Part shown: one piece after another, positions 36,785 through 50,549 of the stretch
How the letters are laid out: each line of letters starts with the position of its first letter
How positions within the stretch are numbered: position 1 is the first letter of the stretch
From: Magnolia sinica
Taxonomy: Eukaryota; Streptophyta; Magnoliopsida; Magnoliales; Magnoliaceae
DNA length: 64,000 nt
Direction of reading: 5' to 3'
Assembly: GCF_029962835.1 (NCBI RefSeq)
Contig: NC_080574.1
Location: forward strand, 20,620,001 to 20,684,000
The notes under the pieces: generated by a model
What the model saw: only the letters and a program-made list of their open reading frames with translations
What the model was told of the DNA's origin: nothing
Database searches by the model: none
Program-made: the position numbers and the translations under genes

Positions 36785-37765
36785 GGTGATGAATGTAGAT
36801 CGTCCAAAACTTTTATGCCCCCAAGAAGTTTTTAACGGTGGTGTTCATTCACCATGTTTCTTATGGTGTGGTCCACGTGAGATCTGAATATGCCTCATTT
36901 TTTGGCTCATGCACTAAAATGAGCCGCCAAAAATAGATGAAAGGCATGGATATACAAAACATACATTAAGGTAGGTCCAAAATCACAGCCGAGTAAACAA
37001 TATGTTACCCCACTAACCTAATATGCTATGCTCTCTGGATTGGTAGGTCTAAGTCCACCGATGATGTTTCTTAGAAATCCACCTCATCCATCCATTTTAC
37101 CCGATCATGTTAGGAGGGGGGCCCAAATATGAGGCTGATCCAAAGCTTAGGTGGACCACATTGAAGGAAACAATGGAGATTGAACGACCACTATGGAAAT
37201 CTTCCAAGGCCCACTATGCAGATTATATGCCATCCAAACCGGTCATAAGGTTATTCCCACACCCATAAGATCATACCAAGAGATGAAGAGAGGTGGGTAT
37301 TTGAAAAAAATCAATGTAGGCCTCATGACTATTTCAACAGTGAAGATTCAATATCACTGTTTCAAGTAGTGTGGCCCACTTGAGTGTTGGATCTGTCTCA
37401 TATTTGGGCCCACAACCTAAAATGAGCTGCCAAAAATGGTGGACGGTGAATTTCTCAAAAATATCATGATGGTGCACTCTAATTTTTTTAACTCCTCCAT
37501 GGGGCAGTGGGGGTCCAATAACACTGTTTGAAGCTGCCCAAAGTGGTTGAGTTTTAGATCTTCATTATATTTTGGCCCACCAATTAACAATCAGCTGGAA
37601 AAATTAGTGGATGGGTTAGATTCTCAAAAACATCATGGTGGGCTACACAACAATGGGTGGAATTCAACGGTGGACATTCAATACCACTATTAGGTCTACT
37701 TTTTAAAATGATCTGAATAAAATAATTGATATGATAGATTTCTCAAAACATATTACATATGGATT
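36785..37765. mobile_element. Cluster of truncated GTGGGCCC MITEs
   Basis: Three partial copies lie head to tail: a right half at 36,785-36,985 (...GGCATGGATATACAAAACATAC), a nearly full copy at about 37,020-37,470 and another right half at about 37,480-37,765. Family phrases such as GTGTGGCCCACTTGAG and 'cctaaaatgagctgccaaaaatgg' recur in each. Confidence 0.6.
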
Positions 37766-38820
37766 TCCCATCATGTCACATCCATTCATTATGATGAGAG
37801 GGCACGCCTCACAACTACGTTAGTTTAAGTTACTTTCCGTAAATTAAAAAGCAATAAAATTAACTTATGAAAATAAGTTACTTATTTAAGTTGATTGACC
37901 CGACTAAATTAATCGAGACAAAGCAGTTTATTAACTTACATCAGGTTAAAAAAGCAACTGGTTTTTTTGCTGACCTCAGGACCACTTTGCCATCAGTTTT
38001 TCTAGCTCCTTTCAGGGAACGGTCAGATCTAAATCTCAAGTGCAAAGAATGTTGATTGACCGTTAAAGACTTTGTGGGCAGCTACAACAGTTTTGCATCA
38101 AGCTTATATTTGTGTTTCACTTCATCAAGGTTTGTGTGACCTTATCAACAGGTTGGATGGTAAATAAACATTACAATGGGCCTTAGGAAAGTTTTAATGA
38201 CAATCCTTCAGTCACCACTATTTCTTATCGTGTGGTTTACTTGAAATTTGGATTTTCTTTACTGTGGACTCAACCCCTAAATTGAACTGAAAAAACTGAC
38301 GGAGGAGTGGATATTTTTTTATAAAAAATCTACATAAATGCCTGTGGGAAATCACTCTATCACCACAATAAGACAAGAAGATAAAAATCAGACAGATCCA
38401 GTACTCACGTTGGTATGGATGATCGTGAGAAATCCACTCAGTTCATCAGTCTTGAAAGGCCATAAGACAAGAAGATTAAAATCACACAGATCCAGTACTC
38501 ACGTTGTTCCATGGAAATGGAAACGTTCACCGTTTTAGCCTTCCTGGAGCCGACCATATCTCTATACCCATCCACTGTTCATGTAGGGTTATTAACACCC
38601 AGATAAAATGTATGCACAAATCAAAACTTCTGTTGTCCCAAGTACGGCACAGATGAGTTTTGAATCTGCCTGATTTTTAGACACGTGTCCCATTGTGGTC
38701 CACCAAAACTGATGGACGGAGAGGATTCATAACGGGCATCTCTGTGGGCCCCACAGCTTCCGACTACAGGAACTATATGAGCCCTTTAGAAGAGAATTAC
38801 CTGTGCCGCCCCACAGCAAG
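37766..38820. mobile_element. MITE fragments upstream of the TTC33-like gene
   Basis: A right half at about 38,095-38,340, then a ~60-bp repeated phrase (GACAAGAAGAT...CAGATCCAGTACTCACGTTG at about 38,371 and 38,465), then another right half ending GTGGGCCCCACAGCTTCCGA at about 38,772. The 62-codon frame at 37,867-38,055 has no domain. Confidence 0.5.
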
Positions 38821-39275
38821 TTCCTGCAGTCGGTAGCTACGTGGGCCCCATAGAGGTTTCTATGACAAATCCACTCCGTCCATCAGTTTCTAAAGAGCAC
38901 AACCTCTAAAAACTAGGCAGATCAAAAACTAAGGTGTGCCACACCACACAAAACAGTGGGGATTGAAAGCCCACCATTGGAAACTGTGGTGTCCACTGAA
39001 GTTTTGTATGAGAATGATATTTGTGCCTGCAGTTTAACTGAGTGGCAATAACCTTGTGAACGGTTTGGATGGAATATAAACATCATGATCTGGCTCCAGG
39101 AAGGTTTCAACGGTGGACGTTTCCTTTCTTACTTTTTCGTATATTATGGACCAACTGAGTTTTGGAACTTCTGATTTTTAGCACCCTGCTCTATCGTTAT
39201 CTTGAGAAACTCATGAACGGAGTGGATTTGTCATGGGAATCCCTGTGGGCTCCACATAGCTTACGACTACAGGAA
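38821..39275. mobile_element. GTGGGCCC MITE with CTTCCTG-type ends, next to gene start
   Basis: The left end TTCCTGCAGTCGGTAGCTAC runs into GTGGGCCCCATAGAGG. The right end is the inverse, CCCTGTGGGCTCCACATAGC followed by TTACGACTACAGGAA. The interior has the usual phrases (ACCATTGGAAACTGTGGTG; 'aacatcatgatctggctcc'). It ends 158 bp before the ATG of the TTC33-like gene, so it sits within the presumed promoter. Confidence 0.7.
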
Positions 39276-39432
39276 GCTTTGGTGGTGGATAACAGACGAT
39301 TTGCGTCCGTTGATTATGCCTTTTTGCCATTGCAAGATACCGCTCGCGTTAGTATTCATTTCTCTGAGAGACCGATAGAAAAGGAGACTGAGAGAAGAAG
39401 AGAGACTGAGAATAGAAGCAGAAACCACGCCG
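39276..39432 (+). promoter_or_regulatory. Leader / proximal promoter of the TTC33-like gene
   Basis: The short stretch between the MITE and the ATG ends in a GA-rich leader (about 39,364-39,420, GAGAGACC...AGACTGAGAGAAGAAGAGAG), common in plant 5' untranslated regions. No convincing TATA box is seen within it, so transcription may start inside the MITE. Confidence 0.35.
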
Positions 39433-39669
39433 ATGAAACTGACGTGGAAGAAGAAGAAAGCGAGCAGCGGCAACAAGCGCTCTCGTCCTTACCCTAACCT
39501 CCCTTTCGACGACAACGAAGAATTAGAGGTTTCCGAACAGAAATCTGCTGATATAATAAAAATCGACAAAGTCAGGTCAGATATCTTCGCCACCGATTCC
39601 AAAACCGTAAATCCCTCTGACTCAGATCTTGCAGAAAGCTTCCTATCGCAAGGGAATCAGCTCGCCGAG
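39433..39669 (+). CDS. TTC33-like exon 1
   Basis: Codes residues 1-79 ([13 protein letters not shown] ... SQGNQLAE). Donor GAG|GTATGA; phase 0. Translation runs into a stop two codons into the intron, which supports the donor. Confidence 0.88.
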
Positions 39670-42600
39670 GTATGAAATTCCATTTTATCCCCCGTTTCTC
39701 CTTCCTGAAATCTCATCCATTGGATCCAATCGCTTCTCGTGTCTTTATCATATAAAATGAGATCACCACCATATATGCCGTGGCGAAGGTGCATCTTGAA
39801 TTAGCTGAAAATAATTATCCAATCGCTGTGAATTTTGCCTGTAGAGTGTGGATTGTCGCTTGAATTAGCCCTAAATCTTGAGGCCACCAGTCGGATGACT
39901 GCTGGCGCACATTGAGCTAGTCTAAAATGACTTTATAAGCTTCCTCCCATCTTGAAATAAATAAATAAGAGGAAAAATGAGAGGAATGTTGAAAAAAATC
40001 AAATTCGGGCCTGCCAAATTGGCTGTATCGACCATGTACCAGTGCCTATCCAGCTTGTATCAGCCGATACAGACCATGACTGATACGCAGGGTGACAATT
40101 TTTTTTATTGGAGTGAGATCAAGATTCATTTTGTTAAAAAGGAAAGGAGAAGCTACAAAGAAAAGATCAGAGCCGCTGAGATAGTGACTCGACTACAGCC
40201 CAAGAAAGAAAATATTACAATTCTTAAGCTTCAAAGCATTTGTTCCCATTCTGCTACTAACACTCTGGGCCTTTGAGAAACACTCTCCACGTTTTTGCTC
40301 TCATTCCTAAAGCATCGAGCATTTCTTTCTTCCCAAACAGCCCATCGAATTGCTAACAAAGATATCCTCCAAATAATTTTCTTATCTTTTCCTAATCCCA
40401 CTCCATGCCATGCCTATAAGAGAGCTCACCCGGCGATCTTGGAAAAGTCCAAGAAATATTCAAATGTTGGAGGATGTCCGCCCAAACATTCCCGATAAAT
40501 GAACAGTGCATGAAAAGGTGATCAACCGATTCTTCGTCACTTTTGCAACATATGCAAATGTTGGGGAGGATCATTCCTCTTTTACAAAGATTGTCTATTG
40601 TTAAGACTTTCCTTCTACCAACCAACATAGCGCCATACATACTTAGTGTGCTTCACTTGCTCTACTTGAGAATCAGGCTCGCATAAATATAAATATAATG
40701 ATCTGACAGAAAGCAGACCTGATTTGTCAAGTCTCTAAATCATCCTATCCATAGAAGAGGAATCTGGAGCACAAAGCTGAATGCACTCTAAAAGGACTTC
40801 ATATTATTCTACTTCCTCATCATGAAGAAACTATTTGAAAGGGGCTCTCAAATTACCACATTTCCTGTATAAGAACAACAACCTGCCACTAACACTGAGG
40901 GAACCGAAGCACGGCGGAATATCAAATCTTTTCACCATTTGCCAACGAGAATCCAGGACCTTGAAGGAACTTTGATTTCATTGTGGAAATCCCTTTCCAT
41001 AACGTGGACACTCTATAATAGGAGTTCCTTGTCCACCACCCATTCTCTAAGTATCTGTATTTCTATTTGATTACTTGCTTCCAAAGCGCTCCTTCTTCCT
41101 CCCCAAGCCTCCAAAGTCATTTTCCGAGCAAGGCCATATTCATATAATTAAGAGCTTTAATAGTTGCACCACCTTCCTCATATGGGTTACAAACTTCTTT
41201 CCACCCTAATGAGTGAAATTTCTTTTTTGTCTTTTGCAATTGCCATAAAAAACCTCGCCTTAGTTTTTCAAGCCTTTAGGACCGATGCCCAGGCATTTGA
41301 AGAGCAACATTAAGTATAAGGGGAGATTTGAAAGGGCCACTTTAATAAGAGTAATGCGTCCGCTAAGCGGAAAATATCGAGAGTTCCATTTTGCTAGTGT
41401 TCTTTCAAGCTGCTCTAGCACTTTATCCCAAAGATGTGTAAGCGGTTGACCAATGCATAAAGGTAGACCCACAAAAGTAGTTGGTAACGACCCCATTGCA
41501 CACCCAAACAAATGAGCCAACTGTTTGACTTCATACTCTTCCATGCATAGTCCAAACATTTTGCTTTTGGCTATTTTTACCTTTAGACCTGAGATTGCCT
41601 CATGGCAACAAATTATTGTTCTCAAATGCTCTATCTTGGATGGATCCGCATCACAGAAAAGAAGGGTATTGTCTGTGAATTGGAGATGGGACATTGGGCT
41701 CGGCGTTCTTTCAATCTTGAAGCCACTTGTGAGATTTTCTTCTTGACCTTTGCATGACATCCTTGAAAGGACCTCAGAGACTATGACAAAGAGGAATAGC
41801 AACAATGGATCAACTTGCCGAAGGCCTCTAGTGCTTTTAAAAAATTCTTTCGGAGAGCCGTTAAGCAATACTGAGAAATCTGCTGAGCCTATGCTTTCAT
41901 TGATCTATTTCCTCCATCTCTCTCCGCACCCCATCCAGCCCAATAACGAGATTTTGAAAAGCTAGCAATATTTTCATGGAAATTCATTAAACGATATTAT
42001 TGCAAGATTTTCACGTCTTGGAAGTTTTTAATCTCTCGCATTTATTGCGAAATTATTGCTTTTTTTTTCTTTTTTTTAACGAAAGAAATATCTAAATGTT
42101 TAAATAAACTATTTTTACCCAAAATTTTAAATTTTAAATACATTTAGTAATTTATAATAATATTTTTAATATTTTATTTCAGTGACATTCTCCTGATATT
42201 ATCACGAGAAAATAAAAATAAAAATCTGAAACTCCTGAGAAATTCCCTGCTAAGAAATCGCTGAGAACCAAGATTTGTCATTATGCTGATGTGGACCTGT
42301 ATAGCATGCCGGATGAGATATGACTATATCGGCTGATTCTGAACAATCGGTATATTTCGATCTGCATGAGTAGTTGACAGAGATAGAGATAACTTTGTTC
42401 ACTTAGTATTGATGCATGCCTATTGCATGTTTGATGATGGTCAAGGTGTGTGTTCGTGTAGCTTGCGAATTGAAGTGGCAAGTTTTTCTCATGTTTCTCA
42501 TGTCCTGATGGGGATATTGCTTAATTTGCTCCTTGGACCAGCTTCCAAATCTCATTTTGCCTTTTCCTGTGAAGGATGGGAGATATCGTGAAGCACTCAT

Positions 42601-45600
42601 GAAGTGGGAGGCTGCACTCACTTTGATGCCTGAAAGGGCAGTTTTATATGAACAGAAGGCGCAAGTTTTACTTGAGATTGGAGATGCTTGGAATGCTTTA
42701 AGAGCGGCAACTCGTACGTCCCTATTTCTTCTTTCTTTTTTGTTCTTCTCATTTTGCTTTTGAGGTATCAAAACACAAGATTTGTTTGCACAAATGTATA
42801 GCAGTATTAGTACAAACAGGATAAAATGTTTTGTTATATTTACCCTAATGGTTCAACTGTTTAGATGTAGTGAAATATATTTCTTCAACGGCATGTTTTT
42901 TCAGATACCCTGATGATTTTTTTGCTCGATCCATTCTTCATACTCCATCAAAGGTAATTCATGAACTTGTGTGGTATACGATTTCTTGGGTGTTGGGCTT
43001 CCAATGAATCGATTCATTTAAGTCATCGTTTAGACGAAGCACTGCTTTTTATGAGCCATGGTTCACAAACTTCTAGAGCCACTGAAATATGGAGTCTACG
43101 TCATTTGTTACTTACCATCCCTCCATGACATCTCAAGTTCAAGATCTTAGGTTCTAGTAGCTTCTCTAATGACTATAGATCGCGAAGCTTGTGAATGATA
43201 GGAGCTTTGCAGCTGGCCTGGGGCAAGCAGTTCTTCTGGCCACTATTGCATAGTATTTTGATTGCCTTAAAATATTCTGCCTCACAAAGTCTTTGACCAT
43301 GAATCTTGTATTCAACCACCTTTTCTCATTTTGTTGAAATCTTAAGTTATTTGGAATTCATTGTGTATGTGTATCAATACTTTCGTTGTCAGCTTACTAA
43401 CCTCAATAAGTTCTGCTTGTTTATTGGGATGTACCTCCGTACTTCAACTCTTCATCATCATCATCTAAGCTTTATCCCAACTAATTGGGGTTAGCTACAT
43501 GAATCCTATTATGCCAGTCCACACTATCAAGGACCATATCATCAGTTAAACCATAGGTCATCAATTATTTTCTTACTACCTCCACCTATGTCCTTTTGTG
43601 CCTTCCTCTTGCCCTTTTAGGGCGTGTGGATTGCCTTGTACCACAGTAAACCACTATAAAAGTGTAATGATTACACTAGACATGTGGCGTCAGCTCTTTT
43701 TTTTTTTTTTTCTATAAATAGGAGCACGATGCACCCATTTGAATAAAGCAAGACGAGTGCTGGGGTTTTCCTATGGTTGGATATTTGCATCATTGGACTG
43801 TATCAAAGCGTGCGACTCTTTTGGTGGGTCTTCCGTGATGGATGATCCACACCTAAGGTCCTATATGATAGACGGTTCCACAAGTGAGAATGTATTCGAG
43901 CTGGGATTCATCTCGTAGTCTTGGTTTATTCTGATGAGAAGGGTGAGTAAAAAGAGGGGTCTGGTTTCTGATTTTTGCTCATAATATTCAAACACTTGTA
44001 ACATTTAATAATTACCATTTTGCTTTTCTTTACCGTGGGAAATGCCAATCTAAACACACCCTTAGAGCTTTCAACTTGAACCAAGTCATTCCTAACCAAT
44101 GTAGTTCTTAGTTTTTGTTGCACATGTCCAAACCATCCACATCTACTTTCCCTCATTTTATTACCTATTGGTGCTACTCCTGAGTTCCCTTGAATGCATT
44201 CATTTCTAAGGCCCCGTTTGTTAAATCTGAAGTCTAAAGACCGAATCTGAAATCTGAAGTAAAAAAACTTGTTTGATAAGTCTAAAAATTAAGTACTGAA
44301 TCTGAAACAAACTGTTTGTTAACAAACATCTTAAATCTCTGAAATATGTTAATTTGACACATTTGTCCCTATCTCTCATTTGAAAATGTTTTATATTATA
44401 AAGAAATTATTTTTTATTAAATGAAAATAAAATCATTATATTTAATTCAAATAAACTAAAATACTTAATGAAAAAATATCAGCCCTCAATTCCAAAATTG
44501 AGTAGTATCCAAGACTCAAGTGGGCCGCAGAAAATGTGTAGGGAAATTTCTACCGTTGAAACATTCCTGGCGTCGACAGTGATGTTTATATGCCATCTAT
44601 ACCATTTATAACGTCATTCATATTGGGATGAAATAAAAACACAAATATTATCTTGATTCAAAGCTTCTGTGGCCACACGAATATTTCAATTGTTGATGTT
44701 TAATACTCACATTTTTTGCCCACCTGAGTATTGGATACGGCTCATTTTTTTTCTTATGTCCTAAAATGAGCTCACAAAACGGATGAATGGAGTGGATTTC
44801 TCCAAAACATCACCTCGGCTCCACCTAAGATCCCAGCTTCCTGCGAAAGGCTTTCGCACGGTATCCCCGTCCGTGGCTACTCCCCTGCCACCAGCCAATG
44901 GCTGATGGTCGGTGCTATGTGGGCCCCACCATGATGTATGTGTTTCATCCATGCCGTCCATCTATGTTTCTAGATCATTTTATGATATGAGACCAAAAAT
45001 GAGGTATATCTCAATCTCAAGTGGACCACATTACAGGAAAACAGTGTTGAATGAACGTCGACCATTAAAAACTTTTGGGGGGGGCTGTAAAAGTTTTGGA
45101 TCAAGCCGATCTGTGTTTTTTTCCATTCATCTGGGTCTATATAACCTAATCAACAGATTGGATGTCAAATAAACAGTACATTGGGCCTTAGGATAATTTT
45201 AATAGTGGATATCCAATCACTATTGTTTTCCTGTGGTATGGTCCACCTGAGATTTATATTCCTCTCATTTTTTATATCAAGCCTTAAAATGATCTTTAAA
45301 AATGAATGAATGGAATGGATGAAACACATACATCATGGTGGGGCATAAAGAAGTTTCATATGTTAAAAGTTGATTTTGTGTTGCGCAAACAATTTAAAGA
45401 GAAAAAATTGCTGTAGTAAAAAAGGGGTAATTTTGGAAGCAAAAATTTTTGTTTAATGAAAAATTCACTGAGCGCATTCTGCATTCACCATTAAGCCAGA
45501 CTCCTATCATGGAAAGAATTCAGTGAAAAACGACTTAGCGCTTTCCTTCTTCCACGTCATCGACGCATTAACAAACACCACTAAACACGGAACATTTTCC

Positions 45601-47633
45601 CAATTCTGTGTTAAGTGCAAAAATTCAGCGTTAACAAACAGGCCCTAATTCTATCCTTCCTTACCTTGCAACTCACCCATCTCAAAATCCTATTTCAGTT
45701 ATGCTCATCCTATGAACATGTTTATATGGGTTACCAAAGAGTACATGCATATCATTATGACATAATCAAATCGAGAATTTTAATTCAGATGGATAACTGT
45801 TTCTTGAAAATCAAACCACAAAATTGCTTAGTAGATTCCCAAGAAAAAAAAAAAAGATTAAAAACAGAAGATAAAAGGACTGGATTGATATCCAATAACT
45901 TACTAGCCACCGTGCTAGTAATCACAACTCTTCTTTTATTATAGGCAACACATGGCAAGAGGGAAGCAAAACTTTAAACCCATTAAAAAACTTCTTACAT
46001 CGTCAAAACTTTTCAAAAAAAGAGCGTTTACAAACTCATATACTTATGTCAAAGCAAAGCAGACCCTATAATCCTAACCATCTGTTGCTTCTAATCCTTT
46101 TTTTCTTTTTTTTTCCTTCGAAAGATTCCGTTGCTTCTAATTCTAACCAATAACCATCTATTTCAATAAAATCATTGACGTGGTAAAAATACCTTGAATC
46201 GCATCATGACCATATATGCTTTATGTAAATTAGTTATAACTCAAAACGTTATTAGAATAACATAATCTTGGGCTCATTTGAAAGCTAACTCAATAAGCTT
46301 TCAAACAGGACTAATTTCATGACATTTTGACCATTTGATATTCAAGAAGTGTCTCACTAAATATGTGACAAAAATACTAAGGGAAGCTTGTTCCACAAAC
46401 CATAGACCAACTCTAACTCCAACAATTAATTAAATAATAAAACCTATGTACCTGTGCAACCTCAATTAGACCATTGATTTGGGTCCAGATCTTATCCAGA
46501 TCCTCAATAACAATCCTTGGATGTGCTCTATCTTCAATCGGCCTAACTTGTGTGGCCTGTATGCATTGCATTCTTGTTTTGTATGTAACATTGAAGCGAG
46601 GCAATGAAAGGTACAAAAAAGGTTCAATAACTTTCAAGAAGAAAGGCAAAAGAAACGCAACGCCTCCAATGCATTGGCTTTTCAGTGGAGTCTGCAAGCC
46701 CATCTGGACTGTCAGCTTATGGCAACTTAACCTTCAAAGTTAGCTCGTTGGTATTCTTCATTTTAGCCCAGTCTTCATTGACAAGGCTACTCTCTTTTAT
46801 TGTAACCTCTCTTCAATTTCTTTTGGCATTATATTTTCAGAGACTAGCATTTCTTTAATTTATTTATTTTATTATCATTTCTTTTATGCTCTTGAAATCA
46901 ATTTATTTTTGCTGGTTGATGTGATCATTGTGCTAATATCAGATAACCTTTTATTGATATTATTAATTGGGTGTCAATTACTTCTCAGGGGCTACGGAAT
47001 TAGAACCATCATGGGCTGAGGTGCGTTAAATCTTATTCATGTTATTTATTTCTGGCTCCAAAACATAAAACTGGTGGTAAAAATCCTGTGTTCTATGATT
47101 TATTCTCTGTTGGGAGGTTAGGGTCCGTTGATGCGTGTGGACACATTTTATTGAACAAGCATGCAAGCCATCCTTGATTTTGTGTTTTGAGGTGTCTGTG
47201 GGCGTTATAGGATTGTTATACTAATTGGTTGGCTTTTATTAACATAGAAAGGCCAATTATATAGAAGAAAAAACATTCAACTTCTGGAGTTCCATGTGTG
47301 CTTTAGGACTTAAGACTAACATGGCAAGCTCCATGACTCAATGTCCATTTCAGCGTCCTTTTGCTGTTGTTTCTTCTTTTCTCAATTAGCATATCCATAT
47401 TACTTGGTGAAAGTAGGGAAGGAAGTCTCTATCTTTGGACTTAGTTAATACCCAAGTACAATAACTGAGGTAATGTGCATAGAAAGACGGATGGTGACAG
47501 GTCGGATATATGGGGATCCGAAGTCTTCTGATGCAGCAAGAGAAAACAAGCATAAATGTGAAATTTTTATGTACCAATTATAACTTGAGAAGCCAAAGCA
47601 AAGAGAAACTTCACAGAAATCTACATGGATGGA

Positions 47634-47720
<87 letters not shown>

Positions 47721-48335
47721 TGATGATCTGAACATGGAGTCACAGCATATAAAGATTATCTAGGTGAGTCACACTGCTAGAGGAAGAGCATCTCACCTAG
47801 AATTCTTATTGCAGGAACTTAATAATAAACTAAAGTTTTATTCAATCAAATCATTCATCATCCTCCCATGCACAGGGGCTGCATGACTATTTATAGGCTG
47901 CTTACATTGATCTTTCCAGACACTTATTTCTGGTACAAGCAATAAATATCCAAAGCTGTTACTAAAGAACCCAAAATATAGGAACTATAGAACAGAGACA
48001 GCTAGTACTAAAAGGAACTGCATGGCTCATGATTTATGTGGAGGCAAAGTTTTATATTTCCATCACGTTCCCCGTGTAGCCAATAATATCTCCAAGGAGC
48101 TAGTGAAAGGGGGAATATCCAGATGAACCCTGGTTGTGGAGGATAAAAGGCTTGGTGCTCACGGATAGTTGATGTCCCGGCCTTATTTTTTCAGTGATCG
48201 GTTTTGTGGTTTTTCGCTGTTTTTGTTTTATTTTCTTTTCTTTGTTGCTGTCTGTCTTAGTCATGGGTTGGCAGCCTTGTATGGTCGGCTTGTAGTTTTT
48301 CTTTTTGGTTTTGAAATAAAGTGCAGATTATCTAT

Positions 48336-48379
<44 letters not shown>

Positions 48380-50509
48380 TTTTTACTTCAAGCAACCCCA
48401 ATCCAACCCACTTCTTTTTTAAAGCATGCTAGAGTAAAATATTCAATGACAGATACATTGGATTATGGTAAATTTTGGGGTTTAAGTTTAATATATCTTG
48501 TCATCAAGGAAAGATAACTGCACAAAAGCTTTTTGCACATGAGTTCCCATGAGACACAAGGGAGACTTGTGGACATGTAGTAGATCTACACTACTCATCT
48601 GGTGCAGGCCAAACCCTATATGGCCCATGGCCCATGGCCCAAAAGTTGGGCTGTTGGGACCAACCTAAATGCTTGATCAGAACTGGGCTAGAAAACAGGT
48701 GGTGATCATTTTATCCTTAAATCAACAGCTCGGGATTGTCAACTGGCCTATTTTTGGTCCATGGCTCCGACCTTTTCTCCAACACACCCTTTACTTCATG
48801 TCCCTTTTCAAGTGTCCGCAATCAATGGTGGGAAGGCTATAAAAGTCGAGGGAATTCCTATCCAGAGGGCTCGTAGAAAATCACAAGTTTCATTTCATGA
48901 TATGGGAGGAGGTATGAACCTTGCTCTCTTAGGCAAATGTTTATGACGTTTTGGCACTAAAAAGGGAAGCTTTTGGTGAAGATTATTGCAAGTATGGTCT
49001 CCAAGAAGGAGGTTGGGAAGGTGAAAGGGTCCTCTCTCTATAGGGCCTCTAACACTTGATAGTCTCGCTAAAGCTGAAGTTCAGAGAAGGCATCTGTTTT
49101 TCGATAGGAGATGGATCAAGAGTTTAGATTTTGGAAGAACACATGGTGCGGCGATAAATCTTTGTCATAAGAGTTTCCTAGACTGACTCATTTAGCTCCT
49201 AACAGAGATATTAAAGTGACCAATTGTTTTTCTTCTTACAGTGCCTTAGCGATTTAGGTGTCTCCATGTAGGTGAGATTTATCAGATAAGGAGCTTGATG
49301 ACTTCATTAAGTTATTGGGTCAATTACAACCCATCCAAAACCCAGTTGGAGGTAAAGACTTGATGGTGTGGCATGCTGACAATTCAGGGCAGTTCGCAAT
49401 CAAATCCTTTTATAGGTTGATTTGGCCGACTAGGTTGGACGAATCCTGGGTTCATACCTTCCATTTTTGTTTTATGGCACTCCTCCCAAGGTCGCCGTGT
49501 TCAATTGGCTAGGCAGGAAAAAGGTCTTGATGAGCGACAATCTCCAAAAGAGGTCTATGTTCATCCCCACTATTTGTTTCATATGCATATAGTCGATCAT
49601 CTCTGGCTTTATTCGACACGCATTGGGCGATGTTTGTGATCTGTGAGGGAGCTTCTATGGGCGTGGCATGGAGGGGTGGGAAAGATAGGTACAATAATTT
49701 AGCATCTTGTGCTTCCATCTATGTGGTGGGTTATTTGGGGAGAAAGAAGTAGTCGGTGCTTCCGAAATTGAGCAGGCTCTGAGTAAATGGTCGTGGGAAA
49801 GATTACGTGGAAGTGATAGATTAGGCCTCTCTTTTGGAAGAGATGTGATTGATTGTGATCTTCCCACCTTTTTTGGGTTGTAAATTTTAAGGGTTTCCTA
49901 TGTTATATTCTTTCCCCATTTAGCTTTTGCTAGCAAGTCTTAAATAAAAATTGTGTTACTTAAAAAATAAATAAATAAATTTAAAAAAAAAAAAAAGAAA
50001 GAAAGGAAGGAAGAAAGGAAGAAAGAGAGAGAGAGAGAGAGTTGTGTGGGCCCCACCATGATGTGTGTCGAACGTCAACACCGTGCATTTGATGGGTCCC
50101 CTTTAGGTTATGGGATATCCCAAAAATCAGCTGTATACAAAACTTAGGTGGGCCATACCATCTAAAACCATGTGAAGACATGCCTAAAATATATAAAATC
50201 ACTTGGTGGGGCCCACCCCAGTTTTGGATGCAACTGAAACTTGGTCTGACCCCTCATCCAAGTGGGACACACACAATTGATGGGCTGGATCTGTGAACCA
50301 CATCTCAATGGGCCCAATAAATGATTATAAATGTTTTAATGGGAGGGTAACCCCTCTCAACTGTTGTATGTGGTGTGGCCCACTCAAGTCGTGGATTAAC
50401 TAGATTTTTAAGCCCATGGCCCACCATGGAATGGTGCATTTGACTGATGGGGTTGATGTTCGACACATCATGGTGGGGCCCACACAGCTCGACCTCATAG
50501 TACCATTTC

Positions 50510-50549
<40 letters not shown>

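Larger units (their letters stand above)
43451..45720 (-). mobile_element. RTE-type LINE 3' part, antisense in intron 2, interrupted twice
   Basis: Read on - and with two insertions removed, the text is [40 protein letters not shown], then [10 protein letters not shown], the characteristic C-terminus of plant RTE LINEs. It ends in the trinucleotide-type tail (CATCATCATCATC on + at 43,452-43,464), preceded on + by 'tttatcccaactaattggggttagctacatgaatcc', the usual RTE 3' sequence. Interrupted by PIF/Harbinger-type MITEs at 43,620-44,061 and 44,210-45,645. Confidence 0.8.
47021..48739 (+). other. Intron 3, first part
   Basis: Non-coding apart from two microsatellites (separate entries). The T-rich stretch 48,170-48,336 resembles a LINE 3' tail region but no domain is visible. 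Confidence 0.45.

Noticed and set aside
39162-39497. 111-codon open frame as the start of the TPR gene
   Set aside because: It begins with a non-ATG codon inside the MITE and runs in another frame than exon 1; the ATG at 39,433 gives the TTC33-like text.
41260-41868. 202-codon open frame on the - strand as a host gene
   Set aside because: It is LINE reverse-transcriptase text ([33 protein letters not shown]) inside intron 1, truncated and with an altered FADD box.
42897-42955. Additional exon between exons 2 and 3
   Set aside because: It is bounded by AG and GT but its text has no TPR similarity and would break the phase agreement already met by the 32-nt exon.
46413-46743. Overlapping 90-96 codon frames on both strands
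   Set aside because: No domain or codon pattern favours either; they lie within intron 2.
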